A stretch of DNA of 64,000 nucleotides from Robiginitalea biformata HTCC2501 (GCF_000024125.1 NC_013222.1:930001-994000); one strand, 5' to 3'. Shown: positions 33,994 to 44,212, counted from the stretch's first letter. The notes: generated by a model from the letters alone, not told the origin. Translations and numbers: made by a program.

Positions 33994-34119
33994 ATGAAAA
34001 TGAAAAGCGCATATCGCCGGCTCCGCACGGCCGCCCGATGGGTAGCCATGGTACTGCTCCTCAGTATCCAGCACCTGCTCGAAGGCGCATGGCGGTCCGA
34101 CACCCCCAATACGGGTTAA
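33994..34119 (+). CDS. Possible 41-residue small basic membrane peptide
   Basis: The frame starts MKMKSAYRRLRTAARW, strongly basic, followed by a hydrophobic stretch WVAMVLLLSIQHLLEG and a short polar end. This looks like a small single-span or amphipathic membrane peptide. It lies after the orphan terminator. A nearly consensus TAATATTTG (one base too long in the spacer) occurs at 33974-33982. It is too short for usual ORF calling and there is no homology evidence. Confidence 0.3.
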   Translation: MKMKSAYRRLRTAARWVAMVLLLSIQHLLEGAWRSDTPNTG

Positions 34120-34236
34120 GTGTATGATGCCCTCAGGCCGTCTGTTTTCCCAAAAACGGCCTGAAGGCCCAAATGTGGCCGGGGCCCTCGGGATCCGCCA
34201 ACACCCATGGGTGCATCCGGATGGTCCGGCAAACCG

Positions 34237-35790
<1,554 letters not shown>

Positions 35791-35827
35791 TTTGTAACTT
35801 TTTTATGCTGAGATGTTATATTTATGA

Positions 35828-35835
35828 CAAAACTA
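35828..35835 (-). promoter_or_regulatory. -7 promoter element of the aldehyde dehydrogenase
   Basis: The minus strand reads TAGTTTTG, an exact TAnnTTTG match 37 bases upstream of the ATG. It lies between the dioxygenase stop and the dehydrogenase start, so this gene can be transcribed alone. Confidence 0.5.
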
Positions 35836-35920
35836 CAAATTCCCGGGGCATTTCCATGACCGGCCGGCCAACTTTATCAGCGGGAGTTCCCGGATTTGTC
35901 GGGGGGGCACCGGCAGGGGC

Positions 35921-36466
35921 CTAGTCGGACGAATCCCCGACAAAGCGGGGATCGGCTTCCATCACAGTCCCGCATTGATCACAGGTCCGCAGGGCCTCCG
36001 ACCCGTAGAACACCTTAAAATGCGCCAGGAAGTCTTTTTCGATATCCTCTAATTTGAAATAGGCTTCGTAGAGCTTGTTGTTGCAATTGTCGCAGTACCA
36101 GAGCAGCCCGTCCCGGGCATCCGTATCGCTGCGCTTGCGCTCCACCACCAGGCCGATGGAATCCGGGTGCCTGACCGGCGAATGGGGCACCCTGGCCGGG
36201 TGCAGGTACATGTCCCCCGGGCCGAGGGTGAAGGTTTTTTTCTCCCCGTCCTCCTGTACGTGCACCTCGATCGTCCCTTCGAGCTGGTAAAAGAGTTCTT
36301 CGGTTTCGTTGTAGTGGTAATCCTTACGCGCATTGGGCCCGGCCACCACCATGACAATATAGTCCCCGGCCTCCTTGTAGAGGTTCCTGTTTCCCACCGG
36401 GGGCTTGAGTTCTTCCCGGTGGTTTTCGAGCCATTGCGTCAGATTGAAAGGAGGGGCGATTGCCAT
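35921..36466 (-). CDS. 3-Hydroxyanthranilate 3,4-dioxygenase
   Basis: The 181-residue cupin has the catalytic iron region PNARKDYHYNETEELFYQLEG and the LHPARVPHSPVR strand. A C-terminal rubredoxin-like iron site has the pairs CDNC and CDQC, as in the bacterial homodimeric enzyme. It opens the ring of 3-hydroxyanthranilate to an unstable semialdehyde that leads to quinolinate and NAD or to full catabolism. The aldehyde dehydrogenase gene is 130 bases downstream with its own promoter. Confidence 0.94.
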   Translation of the reverse strand: MAIAPPFNLTQWLENHREELKPPVGNRNLYKEAGDYIVMVVAGPNARKDYHYNETEELFYQLEGTIEVHVQEDGEKKTFTLGPGDMYLHPARVPHSPVRHPDSIGLVVERKRSDTDARDGLLWYCDNCNNKLYEAYFKLEDIEKDFLAHFKVFYGSEALRTCDQCGTVMEADPRFVGDSSD

Positions 36467-36578
36467 TTTCGTATTGTTTCGTTTATCGCATGTAGCGTCC
36501 CCGAAAGATACGAAAATGGAAGCGATATCGGGCCGGCCCGGAGTTCAGGGCGGTCCGGAGTTCAGGCCGGCACGTGGG

Positions 36579-37058
36579 CTATTGCAGGTAAAACAACTGG
36601 GTGAAGTACAATTTCCCGTCGGGAGCGCGTTTGACGCTGACGGCCGTGTGGCTGAAGCTGCCCTCCAGGGTACTCTTGTGGGAGGCGCTCGCCATCCAGG
36701 CATCAAAGGCTTCCTGGGCCGTGTCGTAATTCCTGGCGACATTCTCGGCTACGGACTTGGCGTCCGTGGCCTCCGCGATTTTGGAAGCGCGGGCATTGAA
36801 GTCGTCGTGACTCGTGTTCCCGGTGGCAATCATATAATCCGTGTGCTGGTTGGCGTAGGAATACGCCAATTCGCTAAAGGCCAGGGGGTCGGCCCCTATG
36901 GCCTGCCGGTGCTGGTTGACAAGTTCGAGTATGGCACCCTCTACAGCCTGGACATTCTCGGCTTCTATCGGGTTAGCAGGCATTGTTGAATCCTTGGAGC
37001 AGGAAGCGATTGCCAGCGCGAAGAAAACCAAGAATGCACTTTGCATTCTCATTTTCAT
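36579..37058 (-). CDS. CAP (SCP-like) domain lipoprotein
   Basis: The 159-residue lipoprotein has lipobox IASC with Cys20. A CAP fold follows with ILELVNQHRQAIGADPLAFSELAYSYANQHTDYM, then AENVA and ASASHKSTLEGSFSHTAVSVK. CAP proteins are secreted or envelope proteins of mixed function. The open frame reaches 37145, but ATG 37058 begins the obvious signal peptide. It stands alone between the dioxygenase and cvpA. Confidence 0.85.
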   Translation of the reverse strand: MKMRMQSAFLVFFALAIASCSKDSTMPANPIEAENVQAVEGAILELVNQHRQAIGADPLAFSELAYSYANQHTDYMIATGNTSHDDFNARASKIAEATDAKSVAENVARNYDTAQEAFDAWMASASHKSTLEGSFSHTAVSVKRAPDGKLYFTQLFYLQ

Positions 37059-37237
37059 ACAGTGTTCTATTCTGTAAGTAGGCCAGTAGAAAGAATGGGG
37101 GTTCTTTTCATACCCGGCGCGGGGCCGGAGGATAATAATACACATTTTTCCGGCGAACCGCCCGGGAGGGCCTTAAATTTCGATAAAGTGTCGGGAATCC
37201 TCGTACACCGGCAAACAGCTTCTAATTCTTCGGGCGG

Positions 37238-37753
37238 TTAACGGGAGGCGGGAACTTCGGTTTCCCGGGGTGCCGGCTCCAGGACCCGGCTGAAAACAAA
37301 GGCGCCGACTTCCCGCACCGGCCCGTAGAGTACGGACTCGCGGACTGCATCCGAGTCGCCCACGCCCAGGGTCCGGTTGGCCCGTTCAAAAAAGATCAGC
37401 AGGGCCCCGAGGATAACGGCTACTTTAACCACCCCAAAAACGGCGCCCCCCAGCCGGTTCAGGAAGCCCACCAGGATCATTTCCGCCACGCGGGTAAGCA
37501 GTTTGCCCAACAGGTGGACAGCAATGACGATGGCCAGGAAGGTGATCAGGAATGCGGTTAGTTTCAGGTAGTAGGGGCTCCAGTCCAGGCGCTGACTCAG
37601 GTAGCCGGCCGCGATGTATGAAAAGTGGATGGCCCCGTAGATCCCTGCTATCAGCGCGGCGATGGAGGCAATCTCAAGGATCAGCCCGTTGCGAAACCCC
37701 TTATAGAGTCCGTAAACGAGTAATAATCCCAGAATGACATCGATAAATCCCAT
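37238..37753 (-). CDS. CvpA-family membrane protein
   Basis: The 171-residue protein has about four membrane segments and the CvpA start GFIDVILGLLLVYGLYKGFRNGLI. The family was named for colicin V production and probably affects envelope or purine-related physiology; the exact role is unknown. The longer frame (to 37768) covers the promoter element, so ATG 37753 is chosen. Confidence 0.9.
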   Translation of the reverse strand: MGFIDVILGLLLVYGLYKGFRNGLILEIASIAALIAGIYGAIHFSYIAAGYLSQRLDWSPYYLKLTAFLITFLAIVIAVHLLGKLLTRVAEMILVGFLNRLGGAVFGVVKVAVILGALLIFFERANRTLGVGDSDAVRESVLYGPVREVGAFVFSRVLEPAPRETEVPASR

Positions 37754-37765
37754 GGCGGTTACCCG

Positions 37766-37773
37766 CAAATATA
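37766..37773 (-). promoter_or_regulatory. -7 promoter element of the CvpA-family gene
   Basis: The minus strand reads TATATTTG, exact TAnnTTTG, 12 bases upstream of ATG 37753, giving a short leader. Confidence 0.5.
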
Positions 37774-37829
37774 GCGCATTGATTCGTACCTTTAGGGCGC
37801 GTTAAACGGCGCCCCGATCCGGCTGGCTT

Positions 37830-38186
37830 ATGGCAAGAGATACAGAATTGAAAGCGCGTTGGGAGAAGCTGCAGGCAGACCTTTCCGAACGGTTCGCCGA
37901 CGGGGACACCCTGGATCTGGACGCGATTATCTACCTGATCGGCGTCCAGGAACTCGGGCAGTTCCACCGCCGCTTCAAGAAAGATGAAAAACTCGACCTG
38001 ATGCATATCGGCATCTGCCGCCTGCTGGAGCCTTATGGGTATTACGAGTTCGAATATTTTGACGATGAGGGATGGCCGCATTACCGGCTGCTGGAACCGC
38101 TGCCGGTGCTGAAGGCCGGGGAGCAATCCGTCCTGATGAAGGAAGCCATCGTCACCTATTTCCTGGAAAACGATTATCCGCTATGA
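37830..38186 (+). CDS. Conserved hypothetical protein
   Basis: The 118-residue soluble acidic protein (IIYLIGVQELGQFHRRFKKDEKLDLMHIGICRLLEPYGYYEFEYFDDEGWPHY) is not a family to which I can assign a function. It has the look of a single compact helical domain. It overlaps the next gene by four bases (ATGA), so they are translated together. A near-match promoter TACCTTTA lies around 37787, divergent from cvpA. Confidence 0.7.
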   Translation: MARDTELKARWEKLQADLSERFADGDTLDLDAIIYLIGVQELGQFHRRFKKDEKLDLMHIGICRLLEPYGYYEFEYFDDEGWPHYRLLEPLPVLKAGEQSVLMKEAIVTYFLENDYPL

Positions 38187-38506
38187 AGGCAAAATTCCCC
38201 TATTACGCCGTGATTTTCACTTCCCGCCGGACCGAAGAGCAGGCCGGGTATGCGGAAACTTCGGCTCGTATGATGGAGCTGGCCGCACGCCAGCCGGGTT
38301 ATCTGGGGGTGGACCACGCCCGGGAGGAAGTCGGGATAACCGTCAGTTACTGGGAATCCCTGGAGGCTATCGCGGGCTGGAAGGCCCAGGCCGACCACGC
38401 ACTGGCCCAGCGGAACGGACGCGAAAAATGGTACAGCGAGTACCGGATTCGGATTTGCCGGGTGGAGAAGGAATACGGGTTTAACCGGGAAGGATCTGCT
38501 GAATGA
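38183..38506 (+). CDS. Antibiotic biosynthesis monooxygenase-like (ABM) domain protein
   Basis: The 107-residue protein has the small alpha-beta ABM pattern: YYAVIFTSRRTEEQAGYAETSARMMELAARQPGYLGVDHAREEVGITVSYWESLEAIAGWKAQADH. Such domains bind small hydrophobic molecules or heme and may act as cofactor-free monooxygenases. The start at 38183 overlaps the upstream stop. A longer frame exists but begins within that gene. Confidence 0.8.
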   Translation: MKAKFPYYAVIFTSRRTEEQAGYAETSARMMELAARQPGYLGVDHAREEVGITVSYWESLEAIAGWKAQADHALAQRNGREKWYSEYRIRICRVEKEYGFNREGSAE

Positions 38507-38513
38507 CTCCCCA

Positions 38514-38570
38514 GCAGGGGGACGGCAACCCTCCTCGTTGAAGCTCCTTCCGGGGAACTGAAACCCCGCG
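38514..38570 (+). other. Hairpin-rich region upstream of glpD
   Basis: Two short hairpins follow the ABM gene: AGGGGG/CCTCCT around the loop ACGGCAAC (38516-38535) and CGGGG/CCCCG around AACTGAAA (38551-38568). They lie 115 bases or more upstream of glpD. I do not recognise a known riboswitch class. Confidence 0.25.
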
Positions 38571-38684
38571 CGCCCATTGGCGAAACCTGAAATTCCTCGT
38601 ATTTTTATCGCATACCATCGCGGTCCCGGAATAACGCTCACGTCGCAACCCGGCCGCGATACCCTGCACCAAACCCCAATTGCT

Positions 38685-40349
38685 ATGAAAAAACCGAACC
38701 CATTTACCACGAAGAGCCGGTCATCCGACCTCAGGGAACTGCAAGCCTCCCGAGCCGACCTGCTGGTTATCGGCGGGGGAATCACCGGGGCGGGGATTGC
38801 CCTGGACGCCGCATCCCGCGGGCTTCGCACCGTCTTGCTGGAAAAGGGGGATTTTGCCTCCGGGACCAGCAGCAAATCCACCAAACTCATCCACGGGGGC
38901 TTGCGGTACCTGAAACAGTTCGACTTCTGGCTGGTGAAAGAGGTCGGTTCGGAGCGCGCCATCGTACACAAACTGGCCCCGCACCTGGTCCTGCCCGAGA
39001 AAATGCTCTTGCCGCTCATCGAAGGGGGGTCGTACGGAAAATGGCTCACATCCATCGGCCTGAAGGTATACGATATCCTCGCCCAGGTAGGAGGGGACGA
39101 CAAGCGGAAGATGCTGGAAAAGAAACAGGCGCTGAAGAAAGAGCCGCTCCTGCCGAAAAAGAAATTAAAAGGTGCCGGATATTACGCGGAATACCGCACC
39201 GACGACGCCCGACTGACACTCGAAATCATCAAGAGCAGCCTGGAATTCGGGACCAAGGCCCTGAACTACATGCGGGTGGACGACTTCCTTTACGAGGAAG
39301 GCCGCGTGGACGGCGTGGTGGCCGAAGACCTCCTGGGGGGCGGCAAGATGGAAGTCCGCGCCGACCATATCATCAATGCGGCGGGCCCCTGGGTAGATGA
39401 GTTGCGGGGCGTAAACCGCAGCCGGCAGGGCAAACGGCTGCACCTGACCAAGGGGGTCCACCTGGTTTTCCCCCATGAGAAACTCCCGGTTCGGCAGTCC
39501 GTTTACTTCGACGTGCCGGACGGGCGGATGATTTTTGCGATTCCCAGGGGGAAGGTCACCTACGTGGGCACTACGGATACGAATTTCAACGGGGACAAGG
39601 ATGACGTGCGCACGGATTTGGCCGACGCCATCTACCTGATTTCCGCGGTGAACAATATGTTTCCGTCCATCGAGCTGGAAATGGCAGATATCGAATCGTC
39701 CTGGGCAGGACTGCGGCCACTGATCCACGAGGAAGGCAAATCCGCCTCCGAATTATCGCGCAAGGATGAGATTTTTACTTCGGAGAGCGGCCTGATCAGC
39801 ATGGCCGGGGGCAAGCTGACCGGGTACCGGAAAATGGCCGAACGGGCTGTCAACCGGGTAGCGCATCGCCTGGAGGAAGCCGGGAAGGAGCTGGGGCCCT
39901 GCCGGACCGAGAAGCTGCCGCTCTGCGGGAACGGCTTTAAGAATTCCAAAGCGGTGCGGGAGTACATCGACCAAATAGCCCGCCGCCTGAAGCCTCACGG
40001 ACTGGACCGGCATGTGGCCTGGCAATTGGTCACCACCTACGGGGACCAGACGGAAACGATCCTGTCGGATTTTGAGGCCTCTGAGGGGAAGGACCCCAGG
40101 TGGCGCCTGATGCAGGCCGAATTGCAGTTTGGCGTGGCCTATGAGATGGTGCAGAGCCCCATGGACTTTTTCATCCGGCGAACCGGCCGGCTTTACTTCG
40201 ATATCGATTCGGTACGGGAATACCTGGAGGAGGCCGTTGCCGAGTGCGCCCGGTTGCTGGGGGCGGATGCCCGGAAGGCCGAGGCCTGGAAGGAAACCCT
40301 CGAACGGGAAATCCACCTGCACAGCACGTTCAGCCTGGAACCGGTATAG
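38685..40349 (+). CDS. glpD: Glycerol-3-phosphate dehydrogenase, FAD-dependent
   Basis: The 554-residue protein has the FAD-binding motif GGGITGAG (residues 30-37) and the GlpD core KSTKLIHGGLRYLKQFDFWLV, with a C-terminal helical domain typical of the family. It oxidises glycerol-3-phosphate to dihydroxyacetone phosphate at the membrane and passes electrons to quinone. The open frame begins at a TTG (38577); the ATG at 38685 gives the usual length. It is convergent with gpsA, the reverse reaction enzyme, with only 20 bases between stops. Confidence 0.95.
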   Translation: MKKPNPFTTKSRSSDLRELQASRADLLVIGGGITGAGIALDAASRGLRTVLLEKGDFASGTSSKSTKLIHGGLRYLKQFDFWLVKEVGSERAIVHKLAPHLVLPEKMLLPLIEGGSYGKWLTSIGLKVYDILAQVGGDDKRKMLEKKQALKKEPLLPKKKLKGAGYYAEYRTDDARLTLEIIKSSLEFGTKALNYMRVDDFLYEEGRVDGVVAEDLLGGGKMEVRADHIINAAGPWVDELRGVNRSRQGKRLHLTKGVHLVFPHEKLPVRQSVYFDVPDGRMIFAIPRGKVTYVGTTDTNFNGDKDDVRTDLADAIYLISAVNNMFPSIELEMADIESSWAGLRPLIHEEGKSASELSRKDEIFTSESGLISMAGGKLTGYRKMAERAVNRVAHRLEEAGKELGPCRTEKLPLCGNGFKNSKAVREYIDQIARRLKPHGLDRHVAWQLVTTYGDQTETILSDFEASEGKDPRWRLMQAELQFGVAYEMVQSPMDFFIRRTGRLYFDIDSVREYLEEAVAECARLLGADARKAEAWKETLEREIHLHSTFSLEPV

Positions 40350-40369
40350 CTTCCCGGGGTACCCCGGGA

Positions 40370-41359
40370 TCAACTCATCCGGTCGGCCAGGGCAGCGAAG
40401 GTTTTCTTGGCATTCTTTTGTTCGTACAACACTTTGTAAACGGCGTCGATGATCGGGGTCTTGACCTTCTTGGGGAAGTCCTCCTTGATGGCGTGGGCGC
40501 TTTTCACAGCGTAATAGCCTTCAGCCACCATACTCATCTCCATCATGGCGCTTTTTACCGTGTACCCTTTCCCGATCATGTTCCCGAACATCCGGTTCCG
40601 GCTGAAGGTGGAATACCCGGTTACCAGCAGGTCGCCCAGGTAGGCCGAATGGTTGATATTCCGGTCGATGTTGTACAGGCGCTTCGTGTAGCGCTTCATC
40701 TCCCGGATGGCATTGCTCATGAGCACGGATTGAAAATTGTCGCCATATCCCAGCCCATGGGCAATCCCCGCGGCAATCGCGTAGATGTTCTTCAACATGG
40801 CCGCGTATTCCGTGCCGATGATGTCTTTGGTAACCTTCGTCTTGATATAACTACTGCTCAGGGCCCGGGCCACCATCCGCGCCTTCTTTTTATCGGAACA
40901 GGCGATGGTCAGGTAGGACAGCCGCTCCAGGGCCACCTCTTCTGCGTGGCAGGGGCCGGTGATCACGCCGATGTCGTCATAGGCAATGTCGTAGGTTTCG
41001 TGCAGGTGTTCCCCGACGATTTTACCCGTCTCGGGCACGATTCCCTTAATGGCCGAGAAAAGGGTTTTGCCGCCGAGGGGGACGCTGAGCTGTTTGAGTT
41101 CGCGGACCAGGAAGGCAGACGGGATGGCAAAAATCAACAGGTCTGCGTCCCGGACCGCCTCGTCGATGGTGTCCGTCAAACGGAGTTGGTCCGTGTTGAA
41201 CTCCACGGAGCTCAGGTAATTCGGGTTATGCCCTTCCCTGCGAATGTGTTCGATGGCGTCCGGATTCCGCATGTACCAGGTTACCTGGTCCAGGTTCTCG
41301 CACAACATTTTTACGATGGCTGTAGCCCAACTCCCGCCGCCTAGTACGGCAAACCGCAT
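40370..41359 (-). CDS. gpsA: NAD(P)H-dependent glycerol-3-phosphate dehydrogenase
   Basis: The 329-residue protein starts MRFAVLGGGSWATAIVKML with the Rossmann motif GGGSWA. It has GTEYAAMLKNIYAIAAGIAHGLGYGDN around the catalytic Lys, and the later RNRMFG. It makes glycerol-3-phosphate for phospholipid synthesis. A GTG at 41371 would add four residues; ATG 41359 fits the family start. An exact -7 element lies upstream at 41389-41396. Confidence 0.95.
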   Translation of the reverse strand: MRFAVLGGGSWATAIVKMLCENLDQVTWYMRNPDAIEHIRREGHNPNYLSSVEFNTDQLRLTDTIDEAVRDADLLIFAIPSAFLVRELKQLSVPLGGKTLFSAIKGIVPETGKIVGEHLHETYDIAYDDIGVITGPCHAEEVALERLSYLTIACSDKKKARMVARALSSSYIKTKVTKDIIGTEYAAMLKNIYAIAAGIAHGLGYGDNFQSVLMSNAIREMKRYTKRLYNIDRNINHSAYLGDLLVTGYSTFSRNRMFGNMIGKGYTVKSAMMEMSMVAEGYYAVKSAHAIKEDFPKKVKTPIIDAVYKVLYEQKNAKKTFAALADRMS

Positions 41360-41388
41360 ATTTGCTTTCACTCCTGTGTTCTTTCGTC

Positions 41389-41396
41389 CAAAATTA
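41389..41396 (-). promoter_or_regulatory. -7 promoter element of gpsA
   Basis: The minus strand reads TAATTTTG, an exact TAnnTTTG match 29 bases upstream of the ATG. Confidence 0.55.
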
Positions 41397-41512
41397 CTTA
41401 AAATTAATTCGGTCGGAAATGCGGATAAAACCCATTAAAACGTTGACTATCAGCGCCAAGAAACTTTGGCACGCCGATTGCAACTTGGTAATCGGAATCA
41501 AAGTCACGCGAT

Positions 41513-42439
41513 ATGAGAACGAAAATTACGATCCTTCCGCTTCTGCTGCTCACTTTTCTGCTCCATTCCTGTTACACCGAATTGTGGGTGGAGGAACCCG
41601 CCCCGGTAGCAGACGTCCCGGTCAGCGCCCGGCAGGTGCTGGAAGCCTATGACCTCTGGTATGTGGATATCCACGCCACCCGGGGCAGCGGTGAGGTCCC
41701 ATTCCTGCAGCACGCCTTTACGGTCTCTTTTGACAGGGGTGCCCTGCTCGCAAACAACAACCTGGTGGGGATCGGGAAGACGGGGAACGGCCTGGGCATC
41801 CAGGTGGGCTGGTACGATACGGCCGGCGGGATTGTGGCCATCGACCACGACATCGACGGGCTCTGGGACCTGGATGTCTATGTCCTGGGCAATGCCCGGG
41901 TGGAACTCTACGACCCGCAAACGGATACCTCGTATTTTCTCCACGGCTACCAGCGCGGCCAGTTCGATTACGACGGGCTGTTTTACGATAACATCCATTA
42001 TTTCCTGCAGGAATACAGCGCCTGGGAAAAAACGTTTGCCAGCGATGCCGGGACCCTGAACGATTTTGACCGGGAACACTTCCTGTCATTCCCGGCCCTG
42101 GGCAACCGGGATGAATTCCGTTCGTCCGAAGACCTTCCGGGCACGCCCATCCAGGCGCTATTATGGGATTACCAGGGACGGTATACCGTGTACAATGTGC
42201 CCGGCGACCCCAGCCTGAAAACTTTAACACTGGATTATGAATTTATGGGCAATGACTATTTTGAATTATACGTTATTGATGACGGAACGATTGAACTCTA
42301 CCACCCGGACAGCGGGACGTTGTACGAGTTCTCGGGCCGGGGCTACCGGCAATTCCTCAAGGATGCGGGCAGAGACCTGCGCAAACGCCGGGCGGAAACG
42401 CTCCCGGACATGCACGTGAGCAGGAAGCGCCCGGGGTAA
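41513..42439 (+). CDS. Lipoprotein of unknown function with an internal repeat
   Basis: The 308-residue protein has a signal peptide and lipobox LHSC (Cys20). I do not recognise its family. The segments around residues 121-151 (VYVLGNARVELYDP) and 251-281 (LYVIDDGTIELYHP) align, both ending in a GY-x-x-x-QF-like pattern, so the protein probably arose by duplication of a beta-rich module. The body is acidic and aromatic. The gene is divergent from gpsA and is followed by a strong terminator. Confidence 0.75.
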   Translation: MRTKITILPLLLLTFLLHSCYTELWVEEPAPVADVPVSARQVLEAYDLWYVDIHATRGSGEVPFLQHAFTVSFDRGALLANNNLVGIGKTGNGLGIQVGWYDTAGGIVAIDHDIDGLWDLDVYVLGNARVELYDPQTDTSYFLHGYQRGQFDYDGLFYDNIHYFLQEYSAWEKTFASDAGTLNDFDREHFLSFPALGNRDEFRSSEDLPGTPIQALLWDYQGRYTVYNVPGDPSLKTLTLDYEFMGNDYFELYVIDDGTIELYHPDSGTLYEFSGRGYRQFLKDAGRDLRKRRAETLPDMHVSRKRPG

Positions 42440-42470
42440 GCCTTTAAAATTTTGGTTGGTTGGTTAGTTG

Positions 42471-42514
42471 GAAACCGTCCGGATCCTGTAAGATCCCGGG
42501 CGGTTTCTCTTTTT
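42471..42514 (+). terminator. Intrinsic terminator after the repeat lipoprotein
   Basis: Arms GAAACCGTCCGGATC (42471-42485) and GATCCCGGGCGGTTTC (42492-42507) pair with one bulge and one G-U pair and are followed by TCTTTTT. TTTGGTTGG...TTAGTT precedes the stem. Confidence 0.82.
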
Positions 42515-42656
42515 AGGGGACAGGGACCGGCAGCAAGGGGGCATTGCGGGTACCTCAATGACTCCCCGAAATTGTTGCAAAATCCTGAGAGATCCCCGCG
42601 AATTCTGAAGATTCCCGAATTCCTTCCTCCAGGCCGGGCCTCTCGGAAATATTGGG

Positions 42657-42664
42657 TAATTTTG
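42657..42664 (+). promoter_or_regulatory. -7 promoter element of the TTG-start SulP gene
   Basis: TAATTTTG matches TAnnTTTG exactly and ends 18 bases before the TTG at 42683, leaving a short leader and no room for a start further upstream. Confidence 0.55.
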
Positions 42665-42682
42665 CCGGCTTAAACCAGGATT

Positions 42683-44212
42683 TTGAAGAAGTATCTGAAC
42701 CTATTCGATTTTTCACAGGAAGTCAATTACCGCACGGAGATCCTTTCCGGGCTTACCGTAGCCCTGGCACTTGTGCCCGAGGCGATTGCATTTGCCCTGA
42801 TTGCCGGGTTGTCCCCGCTCACCGGGCTCTATGCAGCCTTTGTATTGGGTCTGGTAACCTCCGTCCTTGGCGGAAGGCCGGGCATGATCTCCGGGGCCAC
42901 CGGGGCCGTGGCGGTGGTCATCGTTTCCCTGGTAGCCGACTACGGAGTGGAATATGTCTTTGCCACGGTAATTTTAGCCGGCCTGCTGCAGGTAACGGCC
43001 GGGGTGTTCCGCCTCGGTAAATTCATGCGGCTGGTGCCCCACCCCGTGATCTTCGGGTTTGTAAACGGCCTGGCCATCATCATCTTTATGTCGCAACTCG
43101 CCCAATTCAAGACCCCGGAAGGGGGTTGGATGCAGGGTCCGGCCCTTTGGACCTTTAGCGGGCTCGTTCTTCTTACCATGGCCATTATCTGGGGCCTGCC
43201 CAGGCTGAGCAAGGCCGTGCCCGCCTCCCTGGTGGCCATCCTGGTCATCTTTGGCCTGGTCCTGGCACTGGATATCCCCACCCGCAGCATCGGGGATATT
43301 GCCTCCATCAGCGGGGGCTTCCCGCCATTCCATATCCCGGAACTGCCGTGGACCCTGGAAACACTGCGCATCATCTTCCCCTATGCAGCAATCGTGGCCG
43401 GGGTGGGGCTTATCGAAAGCCTGCTGACTCTGAACATCGTCGACGAAATCACTGAAACCCGCGGCCGCGGCAACAAGGAGGCGGTAGCCCAGGGGGCGGG
43501 CAATATCCTTTCCGGCCTGTTCTCCGGTATGGGCGGGTGCGCGATGATCGGCCAGAGCCTGATCAATACATCCAATGGCGCCAGGGCCCGGCTCTCGGGG
43601 ATTGTGGCATCCCTGATGCTCCTGGTATTCGTGGTTTACGGCTCCGGGTTGATTGAGCGCGTGCCGATGGCGGCTCTTACCGGGCTGATGATTATGGTGG
43701 CCCTGGGCACCTTTGAATGGGCGAGTCTGCGGACTTTTCGCCGGATGCCCAAATCGGACGTCCTGGTCATGGTGCTGGTTACCCTGGTAACGGTCTTCCT
43801 GCACAACCTGGCCCTGGCCGTGCTCGTGGGGGTGATCATCTCCGCCCTGGTTTTTGCCTGGGACAATGCCAAGCGCATCCGGGCCAGGAAGCACATCGAC
43901 TCAGAAGGGGTCAAGCACTATGAAATCTACGGCCCGCTCTTTTTCGGATCGACGACATTGTTCAACGAAAAGTTCGATGTAATGGGCGACCCGGAAGAAA
44001 TCGTAATCGACTTCAGGGAGAGCCGCGTGGTGGACATGTCCGCCATCGAAGCGCTTAACAAACTCACCGAACGCTACGAACGGGTGGGCAAAAAGGTCCA
44101 CTTAAAGCACCTGAGCAGGGACTGCCGCCGCCTGCTCAAAGATGCCGACGACATCATCGAGATCAACGTGTTGGAAGATCCGACCTACAAGGTGCTGACC
44201 GACAAGATCTGA
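42683..44212 (+). CDS. SulP-family anion transporter with STAS domain, TTG start
   Basis: The 509-residue protein begins MKKYLNLFDFSQEVNYRTEILSGLTVALALVPEAIAFALIAGLSPLTGLYAAF, the SulP start, at a TTG codon. No ATG lies between it and the conserved N-terminus. About 12 membrane segments follow, with GLFSGMGGCAMIGQSLINTSNGARARLSG, then a STAS domain (about 415-505: IVIDFRESRVVDMSAIEALNKL). It is the third SulP protein here and differs from the other two in motif detail. Substrate may be sulfate, bicarbonate or another anion. Confidence 0.9.
   Translation: MKKYLNLFDFSQEVNYRTEILSGLTVALALVPEAIAFALIAGLSPLTGLYAAFVLGLVTSVLGGRPGMISGATGAVAVVIVSLVADYGVEYVFATVILAGLLQVTAGVFRLGKFMRLVPHPVIFGFVNGLAIIIFMSQLAQFKTPEGGWMQGPALWTFSGLVLLTMAIIWGLPRLSKAVPASLVAILVIFGLVLALDIPTRSIGDIASISGGFPPFHIPELPWTLETLRIIFPYAAIVAGVGLIESLLTLNIVDEITETRGRGNKEAVAQGAGNILSGLFSGMGGCAMIGQSLINTSNGARARLSGIVASLMLLVFVVYGSGLIERVPMAALTGLMIMVALGTFEWASLRTFRRMPKSDVLVMVLVTLVTVFLHNLALAVLVGVIISALVFAWDNAKRIRARKHIDSEGVKHYEIYGPLFFGSTTLFNEKFDVMGDPEEIVIDFRESRVVDMSAIEALNKLTERYERVGKKVHLKHLSRDCRRLLKDADDIIEINVLEDPTYKVLTDKI

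Larger units (their letters stand above)
33637..34236. other. Gene-poor 600-base stretch with terminator-like hairpins
   Basis: Between the HHH-protein gene and the aldehyde dehydrogenase I see no conserved gene. It contains a short inverted repeat ATCCC-A-GGGAT (33780-33790) within CCGCA/TGCGG arms, an orphan plus-strand terminator (33853-33897), a possible 41-codon frame (33994-34119), and a nine-base inverted repeat TCAGGCCGT/ACGGCCTGA (34133-34141 and 34156-34164) without a good T run. Confidence 0.5.

Noticed and set aside
34133..34164. Nine-base inverted repeat near the end of the aldehyde dehydrogenase gene
   Set aside because: It has a 14-base loop and no proper T run on the plus strand, and only a weak four-base stem version on the minus strand, so a terminator is not claimed.
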